Assembly (NCBI GenBank): GCA_023159155.1
Contig: JAJNNX010000001.1
Location: forward strand, 2,232,001-2,296,000
Direction: 5' to 3'
Origin: Ustulina deusta
Taxonomy: Eukaryota > Ascomycota > Sordariomycetes > Xylariales > Xylariaceae
DNA: 64,000 nucleotides
Part shown: one piece after another, positions 47,800 through 61,959 of the stretch
How the letters are laid out: the number at the start of each line of letters is the position of its first letter
Position numbering within the stretch: the stretch's first letter is position 1
Notes under the pieces: generated by a model
What the model saw: the letters and a program-made list of their open reading frames with translations, nothing else
Told to the model about the DNA's origin: nothing
Databases searched by the model: none
Made by a program: the position numbers and the translations under genes

Positions 47800-50700
47800 T
47801 ATTATAGCTACCCCTAGTACTAATTTATATAATAAAACGTTTAGCTTAAGTTATATTTATTTAAGGTTTAATGCTTGGCTAACCCTAATAAAAACAGATA
47901 TAAAAGTTTGTAGTAATTTAAGAACTAGCAAAACTATTATTAACTAATTCTATTTAAAAACCTTTAAACATATTATAAAAAAGCGCAAAAGTAAAATAAC
48001 CACTATTAGAAATATTGTAATAATTTTAATAATATAAGCTAAGTTTAAGTTTTATATGTGTGGTATAAATAAAAATAGCAAACCTTTTATTATATTATAT
48101 AAAAAAAAAAAAGTTAGGTTATTAATAACTATTTATAACTAGGCATACTTATTAGGAATAAAATTTTTTTTTATGTTGCAGTAATTAACTATTAATATAA
48201 TATTATTACTTTTTATAGACTTAATAATTTTATAATTATGTTTAATATAATAATACATAGCTATAAATATATATAATAAGTAGTAAATATATAAGAAATA
48301 ATATTATAAAATAGTAAAAGCGCCTATGTTTAAGTGGACTATAAGCCCCTACCTATTGATTATAGCTTTTGTTTTATAGCTATATATAAAAATATTATAA
48401 ATACTATATTAAATATAAAAATACTATATATAGTACTAGTAGTAAATAATGCTATAACGCTAATAAAAATTAGCAAAAGTACTAAGCTAAAGCAGATTTA
48501 TAAAAACTAAAATAATAAAAGTTATATTAGTTTATAAAAGTTAGTAATAATAGCGCTAGCTATAGTAGCTGTAGCTTTTGCTACTCCACTAGCCAAAATA
48601 ATAAAATTAGGGTTTTTTAATACTACTAATTTAATAATTCCTATAAATATTAAATTTAATATATTATTTATTATTACTACAATTATAACTAATACTTTTT
48701 TTTTTATAAATATAATAGTTAATATAAATAAGTTAGCCAGTTAGATAGTGCTTATAATAACTTTTATAAAGGCTGTAGGAGAACATATCTCAGGTATTTT
48801 TAGAACTTAGCAAATGTTTATAATAAAAGTCCTTAAAGCAAGCAAAACATACGTAATAAATATTCTTTTTATTAATGTTATATTTAATATAATTAAAGAA
48901 ATAAGTATATTACTAGCTTATAATATTTATATGCTAGTGCTAGATAAGCTATTTAAGCTTAAGATTTTAAAAACGTATATTATTTCTAGTATAAAAAAGC
49001 TAGCAGATCTTTTTAAAAAAATGATTAAGAAAAGAATTTATATTTATATAAAAAAAGCTTTTAAAGCTGCAAAGTTTACTAAAATTATTAATACTTATAA
49101 TATTTAGAAGGACCAAAGCAAAATAAACATTTTTTTAGATTAGTAATTTAAAATTCTATTTATTAATAATTAATAAAAAATAAAATAAAGTTTATAATTA
49201 TATTTTTTAAGTTGTTATAATATAAAAATTTTTAATATAATATATAATAAACTTTATAAAATAGGTTATATAGAATAGATAAACGAACTAATTTTATTTA
49301 TTTATTTTGTTTTTATTATTTAAAAGAAAATATATAGCATAAATAAAAGCTAAATAGTTATTAACCTATAATAGCTTAATAAAGTTGCTATTTTTAATAA
49401 CTACTTTTTTTTTATAAAGCAAAATAATTAGTAGTTTGCTAAGCAAACGTTATATTATTTATATAAATATAACTAGCTTTTTTTATTAGTTTAAAGTCTA
49501 TTTAGATTTTAAAAACAAATTTATAATTATTAGCCCCTAAGGTATAGAAAAGTTAAATATAGCTTTTATAAGGTTTTATAATATATTTAGGTATATTTAA
49601 AAGTATATAGATAGGTAGTTTTAATTATTTTTGTAGTTTTATTATTATTTTATTAATAATAATATTATTTTTTTTAATATGTATAAAGAGCACTTTAAGT
49701 ATTTAGGTATTATATTTGGCCTGTTTTAAATAAAGAATATTGTAATGTTTTTTAAAAAGTTCTTTATTAAGTACTTGTTAGTTAAACTTTTTAGATTTCG
49801 GGTTAATGTACTTAGGATATTTACTACTAAAGAATATATATAAACTTTTAAATAGCTTATTTTTTTAAAAAACTTGCAAGCTTTTAAATAATATTTTAGT
49901 ACTAGTAGTTTTTTTTATAATTTTTTATTATATTATGCCAAGCTAGCTAAACTATTATAAAATTATAAGATAGCTTTTCTAGTAAAAAAATAATAAGAAA
50001 GTAAAATTATTAATAGTAATTTTAAAAAATAAAAGTATTATATTTGTACAACTTACTATAAACTAACTTAAATAGAATTAGTATTTTTTTATATAGTTTA
50101 AAAAACTATTTGTTTTAAAACTATGCTATATTATTATAATTCTAACTATATTTTATATATTTAGCTAGATAGGTTTTTTAAGCAAAGCTTTAGAATAATA
50201 ATATTTTATATTAAAAAAGATTTTAAATAGACACTAAGTAAAACTATACTTTTTATAAAAATAAAACCGGTAATATATTTAAATAAATATATTTTGTAAA
50301 CAGAAACTAAGTATAGCTTTTTGGAGGTAAAAGTTGTTTATTTAGTATAAATAGCAAAAAAGCTTTATATTATAGTATATTTAAATAGGTAGCTAGTTAT
50401 AGTGCTTACTAATTATTTAGCTACTAAAAATATTATAAATTAAATAATACTAATTATATTAGCTATTAATTATACTAATAATAAGCTAGTAAATTTGTTT
50501 GTTTACTTATTATAGTATAGATTTTAAGTATACTATTTTTTAAAACAATTAAACTATGTTTTTAATATGCTTAGTTAACTAAGCATAATATAAAATATAA
50601 TAAATATAGATAATAGGCTAAAAAAAATAAATAAACTAGTAGTACTAGATTTGATTTAAAATATAATTAAATATTTAAATAAAGCTATTATAAATAATAA

Positions 50701-52118
50701 GTAAAAATAAGATTTTTATCTAGCATATAAAACAAATATATAGCTAAAAAAGATCTTTAGTAAACTAATAATAAATAAGCAGTAAAAAGTTAATAAGAAT
50801 ATTAAAATATTTTCTAAAGCTAGGTACTCTTTTTATATTATAAACAGGCTAATCTGTAATATATATAAAAATAATAAATAGTTTTATATTTTATATAGCA
50901 TGCTTAAACAAATATTTATAGCAATACATAATAAAAAATATTACGCTAGTTCTAACCGGATAATAAAAAACTTTAAGCTTTATTTTATTTATTATAAATT
51001 ATAGCTAGTTAAAAAATATATAAAATATTGCCTAGAATATAACTTTAATTATATTAATAGGCTAAAACTAATAAAAAGTTTGCGTCCTATTTGCTTTAAA
51101 GATATGTTGCTTATATAAATAATTATAATAAACTTTATTCTATTTTTATTTTTAGTTAAATTAATTAGTATGCTTTAGTAGCTTATAAAAAAAATTTACT
51201 ATAAGATTTATAATTATATACTAACTATATTATATTATATATTTAAGCAAATATTATTAATACTAAGTAATAAAAAATATATAGCTAAAAAATAAGCTGC
51301 TATATTTATATGCTACTTACTATTAAACAACTAAAATATTTTAAAACAAATTATATCCGACCAAAATTGCAAATTTATTTCTAAGTTTTAAAAAAAATTA
51401 TAAAAAGCTTTAAATATTAAATTACTAATAATTATAGCTTACTACCTATAAAAAGATAGTTTGTCCAAACAAAAAAACTAAACTATAAAAATAGCTATAT
51501 GTTTTTATAACTTTTTATAACTTAAGTCTAATTAAGTTAAGCTTATACTAGTTTTATAATAAAACTTTAATTTTATACGATTATATATTATATAATTAAC
51601 CTTTTACGAACAGTTATTCGGATTCAAGCTATTTAAACCTTTTAATATTATAACTAAGCAGACTAAGAGATATATTTTTAAAAAAGTATAAAGTATACAC
51701 AAATATTTACGTTAGAACACTAAGCTAGCAATAGACTTTGTTATAGCAAAATCTAAAAAATAGTTTAATAAAAAATATTGTATGCTTTAATTTAAGCTAG
51801 GAAATAAAGTCTTTTTTTGCTTATATAATAGTTACTATTTGCTTAGCAAATTTTTAAAAAAGTTCTTGCAGCAAAAAGCCAGACCTTAGACTATTAAATA
51901 AAAAATCGGGGATCTAGTATATAAACTAGATTTTTTATTATATTACTAAGTATATCTTATAATATTAGTAGTTTAGTTATGCCTTATAAAAAGCAATAAT
52001 AATTTATTTAAACATATAACACTTTTATTTAGATTCATAAAAACTAATTAGCACTTTAATTCAGATAATAATAGAAATATCTATAAAATTAAAACAATTA
52101 TATAATATTGCTTTAATT
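47800..52118 (+). pseudogene. Pol remnant of Gypsy-3 (PR, RT, RNase H, integrase, partial chromodomain)
   Basis: Ignoring stops, a protease-like region is at about 47,800-48,190 (RFNAWLTLIKTDIKVC, then FYMCGINKNSKP). RT lies at about 49,000-49,740. RNase H is at about 50,240-50,600 (LQTETKYSFLEVKVV, then LTNYLATKNIIN, the family's L-T-D-H-x-A-T box with Asp and His lost). The integrase zinc region is about 50,900-51,050 (LQLVKKYIKYC), and the core (51,110-51,640) holds ISDQNCKFISKFQKKL and LSKQKNQTIKIAI. The post-integrase block GNKVFFCLYNSYYLLSK is at about 51,800. The chromodomain begins at about 52,040 and is cut at 52,118. A 97-codon frame at 48,814-49,107 is part of this relic. Confidence 0.8.
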
Positions 52119-52422
52119 ATTGAATGGGCTTTATATGATATATTGTATGTAAAACAAACAAATAACATATATAAATAGAATATAATCTATTATATACTAT
52201 ATTATCTATAAAAAAAAAAAAAAAAGAATGTTTATATAAAGCATAAGTTTTTTATATTTATGTAAGAGCTTATGCTATTGTATAAGCTAATATAACAAAA
52301 AAGAAATAAAGTCCCTTTTGTCCGGCCGAAGTCTAGCTAACATCTATATAAAAACTAAGCATAAATTCGTACTCCATACAAATTGTATAATAAGGTTGTA
52401 ACTAATACTAGTTATTCCAACA
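52119..52422 (-). repeat. 3' LTR of Copia-E
   Basis: On the minus strand it runs from TGTTGGAATAACTAG to CATTCAATA. It is more decayed than the other copies; most of the GC-rich first part has turned AT-rich. Confidence 0.9.
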
Positions 52423-53639
52423 CTAGCTATTTTTTTTTTTAGTTATAACCGCCCGTTATACAGAAAAAAAAAAAAAAAAAAAAGCAACTATATAACTGCT
52501 TAAATATATATACAAAAGTTTAACTACTATAAAAGCAACCAGATTAGTAATCTAATCTATATATATAGCTACTAAGTTAATAAATTTTTTTTTTAATAAA
52601 GTTATATAACAATATTACAAAACTATTGCTTTAGCTATATAATTAGTCAAAAATTATAAGCTAAACATTACTTAGTAACTATCTAAGTCAAAACTAAATA
52701 TTTATTTTTGCTCCGTATAACAGTAAAGTTTATAATTAGCTAGCTTGTCCGGTTAGTAGGCCTTATATGGGCAGTTATTAATTAAAAGCTTTTAAGGTTG
52801 TTTATATTTAGTTAATTAAGCAAATTATTTATACAAAAAGAAATTAATTAATTAGAAATTAGGTTAGCTTATATATAAAAGAACTTATATATAAAAAAAT
52901 GCTCGAGTCTTTTATTGCTTTCTGTTCTTTTATTATTTTTTAAAATCTTCTGTTTTATACGTTTGCTTATCTTTATATACTATATATATATATATATATT
53001 TATATAATAAATGCTATCTAGCTTTTTAGTAATAATAGTTATATATTAAAAATTATTAGCTAAGATAATAATTACTATATAATATTATTACTAATAAATA
53101 ATCTTAATAATTATTAGCTTATTATAGCGCTATATATTAATATATATATTTATTTTTTTATTATATATCTGTTTGTTTTAATATATTATTAATATTTTTT
53201 GCTTTTTATATATAAACTAATAAAGCTTAAGTTGCTATTATATTATTAGTTAATATATAGATCTAAATACTTATTAATATACTTTTTATATATTTAATTA
53301 TGCTTATTTTCTACTAAAAAGATTATTTTTATATAGTTCTTATCTAGTTATATAATACTACTATTGCTACATATATAAAAAATACTTATATAGTATGTAA
53401 TAATTATTTGTTTTATAGCTATTGCTAGATTATTAGGTTTTAAAGTAATACTTATATAATATATGTTTAGCGTTTATATAGCGCTTAGTATAATTATTAT
53501 ATTTAAAAAAAAAAAAGTAAATTAGTTATATAATAATAATAATAAAAAAATTAAAATAAAAAAGAGTAGCGTTTATGTTTTTTTTTTTTTTTAGAATTAA
53601 TTTATTATATATTACTTTTACACTTCTAACTCTTTTTTT

Positions 53640-55909
53640 TTTATAAATACTATAATTTATATATAATTTTTTATATTCTATTAATAAATGTTTTTATTTG
53701 TATAGTTAATTTATTTATTAATATAAAAGTTTCTAATGCTTAGTTTGGTATTTTTTTTATAAATATATTAGCTAGATTATTTTTGCTATTAATTTATTAT
53801 ATTTCGGAAATTTTTTATTTTTTGTATAATTTTTTAATAATATAATATTAATTATTAGGCGTTTTTTTTATATAGTGCCAAGCTTAACAAAACAATTATA
53901 TAATAATTTTAAATTAGAATATAAAACAACTAGAATTAAAAGTAGTTATAGTATAATTATAATTTTTAAAAATATTATATAAAAAGTAATAGTACTATTA
54001 AAACTATTAACTATACTATATAATTTATTTGTAAGTATACTTTTAGTTATTTTTTTATATTTGTTTAAATTCTAGTATATAATATTTTTTTTAATTTTAA
54101 AGCTTAAAATTTTTTTTATATAATATTTAGTCCTTAATATAATTATAAATCTAAATTAAAAAGTTATATTTATATTATTTATAAATAACTTGTTTATAAA
54201 AATAAATAGTTTTATATAATATAAGTTTATTAGTATAAAAATCAAGCTATAATCTTTATTATTTGTTTGCTACTAGATTTTTTAGTTCAAATTTTTAATA
54301 TTATATAGCTTAAAATATATAATTTAAGCAGCTATATATAAGTTATACGCTACTTTAAGCTAATAAATATTATTAATATATATATTTTTTGCTTGTTATA
54401 AAATATATTACTATATAAAATCAGTTATATAAAAGTTAATCTAGTCTAGTTAGTTTATTTAGCTTTTTTAAATTAAAATAATATTTTTTTTGAACAAAAA
54501 TATAATTTGTCTGTTATTAAACTTTATAAAGTAACCTAGCTAAAATATTTTTTTTAGCTTTGCACAAAGCTTAGCTTGCTACAATTTGTATTTTTTTTTT
54601 TTTAAAAAGCCTAGCAATACAAAACTAAATATATTATTTGTTTATAGTCTAGTAATACTAAAGTTATCCAAAAGTCTTTTAATAAAAAATAAGTATAAAT
54701 TATATATAGAAATAGTTATACTAAGCTTTTTATAATAGTATTAATAATATATTTTAAACTAATATAAACCTAATTTAGTAAATTTATATAAAAGTTATAT
54801 AATTTGTAAAATTGTTTTATTAAAATATTTTAATTTTAGTTCGGATAATAGTTATATAAAAATTTTTTTAGCTAATTTGTTCTTTAATTATATATATATT
54901 TATATAATATTTTAAAGTTTGCTTAAAGCATTAAAGTTATAAATTAAAAAAAGTTTTAATACAAATAGTAATCTTTAGTTTATTTGCTAGATTATTAGGA
55001 ACTAAATAAGTATTATTTTTTTTTAATATTATTATAGTTTTATATAATAAGTTAGAACTTTTTATATAGCTTAATTGTTTTTTTTTAAATTTTTTATATA
55101 AGCTAGAACTTAAAAATATAAATATTACTATGTTTTGTTAGATTATATTTTATAAATTAAAATATATTTTATATAATAAAATTATTAATTTTAGTAGCGT
55201 TAGATTTTTTAAATAAGGTTTTAAATATATTAATAATACTATTTTTATATAGCTTAATAACTAGGGTATAGTTCTGTTTTTTTTTAAGGGTTAAGAACAA
55301 TTAACTAATTTGTTATATAAAGGTTATATAAAATATTATAGCTTTTGGGAATTATTTATGTTTTTTTTATATAATAAAAGCTTAAAAAAGTTATATTCTA
55401 TTTTTTTTTTTAGTATATTTATCCAGAATATTTTTTTTAGTTATATAGTAATAAAGCTTAACTTATGTTTAATAGAAACATATTAAGCTATTTATTAAAT
55501 TAATAATTATATTAAAATTTTTAATTAATTTAATTTTATATAGTCCATTTTAGCTTTTTTTTTTTTGCTATACTAATATTTTATTACGTAAAAATAAAAA
55601 TAATATATTGTGCGAAGCAGAGCTATTACGCTAGTTAATTGCTTGGTTAATTTTAACTTTAGCTCTTTTTTTATATAATATTTTTATAGCTTTTTTAATT
55701 ATTTCGGCCTTTTATATAATATTAAGCAAAAAGAGTAAATTTTAATTAATTCTAAAATAAGCTTTAAAAACAAAAAAGGTTAATATAAAGCTGTTTAGTC
55801 CAGCTATATTATTTAAAGCTTTAATTATTATTTATAGAACTGATTTATTTTTTATATAAGAATTAAGTTTTATTTTTAAAATATTATATATATAATAAAA
55901 TAATCTATA
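53640..55909 (-). pseudogene. Pol remnant of Copia-E
   Basis: The complement of the Copia-A integrase-end, RT and RNase H sequence. The segment near 55,090-55,220 contains the RT start missing from Copia-A. Stops occur in every frame. Confidence 0.75.
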
Positions 55910-56210
55910 TATTGGAATAACTAGCATTGGTTACAACCTTATTGTGCAACTCGCACGGAATGCGAGTTCACGCTCGGCTGTTGTACAGATGTTAGCTGGA
56001 CTTCGGCCGGACAAAAGGGACCTTATTTCCTTTTTGTTATATTAGCTCATACGATAACGTAAGCTCTTACATAAATATAAAAGACTTATGCTTCGTATAA
56101 ATATTTTTTTTTTTTCTTTTTTAAATAAATAATATAATACAATATATTATATTTTGTTTATATATATTATTTGTTTTATATATAATATATTATATATAGC
56201 TTATTTAATA
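55910..56210 (+). repeat. 5' LTR of Copia-C
   Basis: It reads TATTGGAATAACTAG... to CTTATTTAATA. It keeps the GC-rich first part, followed by a T run and a TA-rich end. Confidence 0.9.
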
Positions 56211-58299
56211 TTAATTAATAGTTATAAAAGCATTTTAAAAAGAATTATAGAAATATATTACAAATTAGCAAAAATAAAAACAAAATTAAACCTATTTAGA
56301 TAGGTTTTTATATTGCACTTTAAAATCTTTACTATATAACTATTACTTTTTTATAAAGTAGCAATAGTAATACTATATAAAATAAAATAAATATTTTATA
56401 CTATAGGTTACTAAATATACTTATTTATTATAAAAAGAATAAAAAAGATCTAATCTCTAATATATAAGTATTAACCTTTTATAAAAAGTATTAAAAATAT
56501 TATATAAAAAAAACAAAAATAATATATAATTATATTACTTCTAACTATATTACTATATAATAGCTAAATAGTATTTTTTTTTTAATTTTTTATTATAGTA
56601 TTATATTTATTATATAAAACTATAAAAACTACTAAAGTATATCTCCAATTTATATATAATAAGCTTGCTTTAAAACTTTATGTTAATTTTAAAACTATAA
56701 AAAATATATTTAATCTTTAATATTAAAGCTAACCAATTAATCTAAACATAGCATTAAAAATAATTTTAAATATATATATAGCTTTTTAGATCAAAAAATA
56801 TAACTATATAATTAATAATAAATAGATATTTTAAAAAATATATAAAAAAAACTTTATAAAATAAAAATTTAAATATTTTGTATAACTTTATATAAATATT
56901 TATATAAAACTTTCTAAAATTATTATATATAAAGAAATATAGTTACGAAGCAACCTAAGCATATATATAAAAAACTTTGCTTAAATTGTATAAAAAAAAT
57001 TCGAACTTATTAAAGATTTTCTAGAGCTATTAATTATTTAACCTATTTTTATTTTTATTATATAATAACTCTTAGTTTTTCCTATACTAAGTTAATAACT
57101 TTGGCTTACCTTTTAGCCTACCCCTATACTTCGGTATACCCTAGCTTTTATACTTATTATATAAACAAAAGCAAAACCAAAAATCAGACAACTAGAACCT
57201 ATATAGTCTGGATCTCTAAGGAATATATAATTCCAAACCCCTAAAAATCAGACCCCCTATCTACCTATATAATCTACTATTAAGTTTTAAAATACTCCTA
57301 AATATACATATAAATATATAACAAAAGCAGGTTATAAACTAAACTTCTAACCTATATACAAATACTTTATTGTTTATAACCTTTTTTAAACTTTATTGCA
57401 ACAGGTATACTTTTATACAATACTAAACCCTATAGTAAACAACCTATTTCTAGACCTACCCCTTATAAGGATTATATAGAACAAAATAATCCCTCCTAAG
57501 AAGTATGCAATTTTTTAAAAGATATAGAAAAAGGAAAAAAATTATATAAGTAAGCTATATAACCTTTTATATAATAAGGTACGCCTATTTATAAATACGT
57601 ATTAACAATTCGGAATTACAAAGAACTAATACTATATAGTATTTCTAATAATTTTTAAAGGTTATATAAAAGACTATTTTATATATTAGATTAAACCTAA
57701 AAAAACCTAGCATAAAATCTATTATATAATAAATACTTACTTTAATACTAATATAAACTATAGTCAGTACTAAGCTAACTAGACTATAATTATATTTATA
57801 TAAATAAAAAAAGAATATCTAGACTTAATATTGCATAAAGTGTTAGATCTTATAATTAATAAACTTTCGAAAGCATAACAAACATTCAGTACAAATTACT
57901 AAAAAAAAATCTAGCTAAATATAATAATTATATAAGTATACTAAAGGGTCCTAAAATTAGCTATAGCTTTTATATTCTAGAAACTAATAAGCAAAAGTTT
58001 TTTTTTAGACTTTTGAATATATATTTAGATAGTATTAGATAATATACCGAAAAGTTTTATATAAAAAAATAATAATATTTATTTTATTAATAGGAGGTAT
58101 AACTAAGGCTATTATATAAAAAGCTAATAGTATAAATTTTCTAGATTATTAAACAGGCTAAGCATATAGCAAAACTACTAAAAAGACTAAAAAAGCTAGA
58201 ACTACTATATAAACAAAAAATATTTTATATATTATAAAAAAAGTTATTAGTTAACTAAATATATTTTTTAAAAATAGGCTTATATAAAAAATTAATATT

Positions 58300-59582
58300 T
58301 TAATTTATATAAAATGATTAATAAAGTAGAACTTATACCTGAAAAGTTCTTGGCATACCTTATAGAATATAAAAAATACCTAAAATTAGACAAAAACAAC
58401 AAAAAACTTAATAAAAAATTTAATAGCTAATCTACCTAATTCTTAATAAATAATATTTTTATTTATTATATAACTAAAAAAAATATTTAGAATTATAAAA
58501 TAGATATGCTGTTTAATTAGTTTATTTTTAGCAATTAGTATTATATAAAATACTAAGGCGAACTTTAAAATATAGGCGGTTTGAACTACTTAATAGTAAA
58601 AAAAGCACAATTAAAAGCCTATTTTAAACTTTATTTTTATATAAAAGTAGACTGGACCCTAGGCAGCATAAATATTAGGTTTAGCAGTAGTAATATAATT
58701 ATTGCTATAAGTACTATATAAATAAATAATTCTTTTAGTAGAACAATATATTAGATTTTAGATAGCCTAACACTATTTTTATTTTTGCTAAAGGATACTA
58801 ACTATTTGTAGGCTTATTTTAATAATATAAAAAATATTATTATATAAAAAAATAAAAAGACTGTTCCTATTATATATAAATAGGAATACCTATTCTTTAA
58901 TATAAGTTTTTATAAAGCTGGACTATATTTTACTAAAACAAAATTATAACAATTATATTATTAATTTAGATACTTTTATATAAAAAGACTATATATAATG
59001 CTTAGTTATATAGGATATAATATTAACTATTTAATTCTAAAAAAAATCTAGAAATTTTATTATTACTATTAATTATATAATCTAGCACTTTAATAATTCA
59101 AGTTTTTAATTAAAAATAATTATAATTTTAATTATAAAGTTATAATTAATACTATACAAATAAATAATAAGCAAATCTTTTATGTTATTAATACTACTAT
59201 ATTTTTTTAAGTAATAATTTTTTTTACATTAATATTTATATAAAACACTTAAGAAATGCTATATAAGTGCTAGATTAATATATATTAAGGACTTTTTAAT
59301 TATATTATATATAACCTAAGTATAAACTTTTTGTTTGAAGAATTTTGGAACTAAGCAAGGATTATAGGTATTTAGTGCTATGTAATGCCTATTAAGGCGT
59401 ACTAAGCAATTGGCAAAATTGAAAAAATATATGGCTTTTTTTATTGTATATATAATATATTAAAAGCCAAGATTAATAACTATATAAAAAACAAGTTAAT
59501 TTTTTAAATAGTAATTAAAGCTCTAAACAATACTGCTAGGCTAAACAGCCTTATATTAACCCTTTTTGTTTTTAAAGCTTAC
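58300..59582 (+). pseudogene. Gag-end/integrase remnant of Copia-C
   Basis: A frame from ATGATTAATAAAGTAGAAC (58,314) reads VELIPEKFLAYLIEYKKYL before a stop. Integrase sequence follows from about 58,910 (KAGLYFTKTKL) through FKFLIKNNYNFNYKVIIN (near 59,100). The frame ends at the Copia-D insertion. Confidence 0.7.
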
Positions 59583-59884
59583 TGTTGGAATAACTGGCAT
59601 TGGTTACAACCTTATTGTGCAACTTGCACGGAGTGCAAGTTTACGCTCGGCTGTTGTACAGATGTTAGTTAGACCTCGGCTGGACAAAAGGGACCTTATT
59701 TCTTTTTTGTTATGTTAGTTCGTACAATAGCGTAAGCTCTTATATAAATGTGAAAGACTTATGCTTTATATAAATTTTTTTTTTTTTTTTTTTTTTTATA
59801 GATAACATAATATAATATATTGTATTCTGTTTATACGTATTATTTATTTTTATGTACGATATATTATATATAGCTTATTTAATA
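59583..59884 (+). repeat. 5' LTR of Copia-D
   Basis: It begins TGTTGGAATAACTGG and ends CTTATTTAATA. It has an uninterrupted run of about 24 T in the middle and a well-kept GC-rich first part. Confidence 0.9.
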
Positions 59885-61959
59885 TTGATTAGTAGTTATA
59901 AAAGTATTCTAAAAAGAATTATAAAAATATACTATAGATTAGCAAGAATAAAAACAGAGTTGAACCTATTTGGATAGGTCTTTATATTATATTTTAAAAT
60001 CTTTACTATATAACTATTACTTTTTTGCAAAGTAGCAATAGTAATACTATATAAAATAAAATAAATATTTTATATTATAGGTTATTAAATATATTTATTT
60101 GTTATAAAAAAAGTAAAAAAGATCTAATTTCTAACATACAAATATTAACTTTTTGTAAGGAGCATTAAAGGTACTATATAAAAGAAATAAAAATAATATA
60201 TAATTGTATTACCTCTAACTATACTATTATATAATAGCTAAATAGTATTTTCTTTCTAATTTTTTATTATAGTATTATACCTATTATATAAAACTATAAA
60301 AGCTGCTAAAGCATACTTCTAATTTATATATAATAAGCTTGCTTTAAAATTTTATATTAACCCTAAAACTATAAAAAATATATTCAACCTTTAATATTAG
60401 AGCTAACCAATCAATCTAAATATAGCATTAAAAGAAATTTTTAATATATATATAGCTTTTCAAATCAAGGAATATTATTATATAATTAATAATAAATAGA
60501 TATTTTAAGAAATATATAAAAAAGATTTTGCAGAATAAAAACCTAAACATTTTATATAACTTTATATAAATATTTATATAAAACTTTCTAAAGCTATTAT
60601 ATATAAAAGAATATAGCTATAAAGCAACCTAGGCATATATATAAAAAATATTGCTTAGATTATATAAAGAGAATTTAAATTTATTAAAGATTTTCTAGAG
60701 CTATTAGTTATTTAATTTATTTCTATTTTTGTTATATAACAACCCTTAGTCTCCCCTATATTAAGTCAACAATTTTGGCCTACCCCTTAGCCTACCCTTA
60801 TACCTATTATATAAACAGAGGCAGAACCAAAGATTAAACAACCAGAACTTATATGGCTTGGACCTCTAAAGAATATATAATTCTAAACCCCTAAGGATTA
60901 GACCCCCTATCTACCTATATAATCTACTATTAAGTTTTAAGATACTTCTAAATATATATATAGATATATAACAAAAACAGGTTATAAACCAAACTTCTAA
61001 CTTATATATAAATACTTTATTATTTATAACCTTTTTTAGACCTTATTATAATAAATATGTCTTTATATAATACTAAACCTTATAGCAAGCAACTTATTTT
61101 TAGACCTACTTTTTATAAGGATTGTATAGAACAGAATAATCCTTTTTAAAAAGTATGCGATTTTTTAAAAAATATAAAAAAAGGAAAGGAATTATATAAG
61201 TAAGCTATATAACTTTTTATATAACAAAGCATGCCTGTTTATAAATATATACTAACAATTTAGAATTATAAAGAACTAATACTATATAATATTTTTAATA
61301 ATTTTTAAAGGTTATATAAAAGATTATTTTATATATTAGATTAGATTTGAGAAAACCTAGCATAAAATCTATTATATAATAAATATTTATTTTAATATTA
61401 ATATAAATTATAGTTAGTACTAAGCCAATTAGACTATAATTATATTTATACAAATAAAAAAAAAATATTTAGATTTAGTATTATATAAAGTATTAGATCT
61501 TATAATTAATAAGCTTTTAAAAATATAATAAGTATTTAGCACAAGTTACTAAAAAAAAATCTAGCTAAATATAATAATTATATAAGTATGCTAAAGGGTT
61601 CTAGAATTAGCTATAACTTTTATATTCTAAAAGCTAATAAGCAAAGGTTTTTTTTTAGATTTTTAAACATATATTTAGATAGCGTTAGATAATATACCAA
61701 AAAGCTTTATATAAAAAGATAACAATACTTATTTTATTAATAAAAGATATAATTAAAGCTACTATACAAAAGGCTAATAATATAAATTTTTTAGATTATT
61801 AAGCAGGTTAAGCATACAGCAGGACTACTAAAAAGACTAAAAAAGCTAGAACTACTATATAAACAAGAAATGCTTTGTATGCTATAAAAAAAATTGTTAG
61901 TTAATTAAATATATTTCCTAAAAACAAGCTTATATAAAGAATTAATATTTTAATTTGTA

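Larger units (their letters stand above)
30105..52118 (+). mobile_element. Gypsy-3: decayed Ty3/gypsy chromovirus, host of the nest (interrupted)
   Basis: The visible parts are 30105-32026 (5' LTR and gag side) and 46874-52118 (protease, reverse transcriptase, RNase H, integrase, start of chromodomain). Copia-A fills the gap. The two parts fit one element because the gag-side and pol-side segments abut exactly at the Copia-A target site. The domain order PR-RT-RH-IN-chromodomain is that of a chromovirus. The element is cut at 52118 inside the chromodomain by Copia-E; its 3' LTR must lie beyond the window. It is the oldest layer here and entirely inactivated by transitions. Confidence 0.8.
52119..55909 (-). 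mobile_element. Copia-E: minus-strand Ty1/copia element (3' part)
   Basis: This is the 3' half of a copia element of the same family as Copia-A, read right to left. It covers the segment homologous to Copia-A from about 35,590 to the 3' LTR, then its own 3' LTR at 52422-52119. The 5' part is displaced beyond the window by the nested Copia-C and Copia-D. It is inserted in the chromodomain of Gypsy-3. It keeps the empty target site of Gypsy-2 and the 129-bp RT segment that Copia-A lacks. Confidence 0.88.
55910..59582 (+). mobile_element. Copia-C: Ty1/copia element (5' part) inserted in Copia-E
   Basis: 5' LTR 55910-56210, whose first dinucleotide TG has become TA. The internal sequence aligns throughout with 59885-63234 of Copia-D. 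It stops at 59582 in the integrase region, where Copia-D is inserted; the rest lies beyond the window. Confidence 0.88.

Noticed and set aside
48814..49107. 97-codon open frame in the AT-rich block
   Set aside because: It is the only frame of this length in the block and lies within the Gypsy-3 pol relic, so it is part of a dead element and not a gene.
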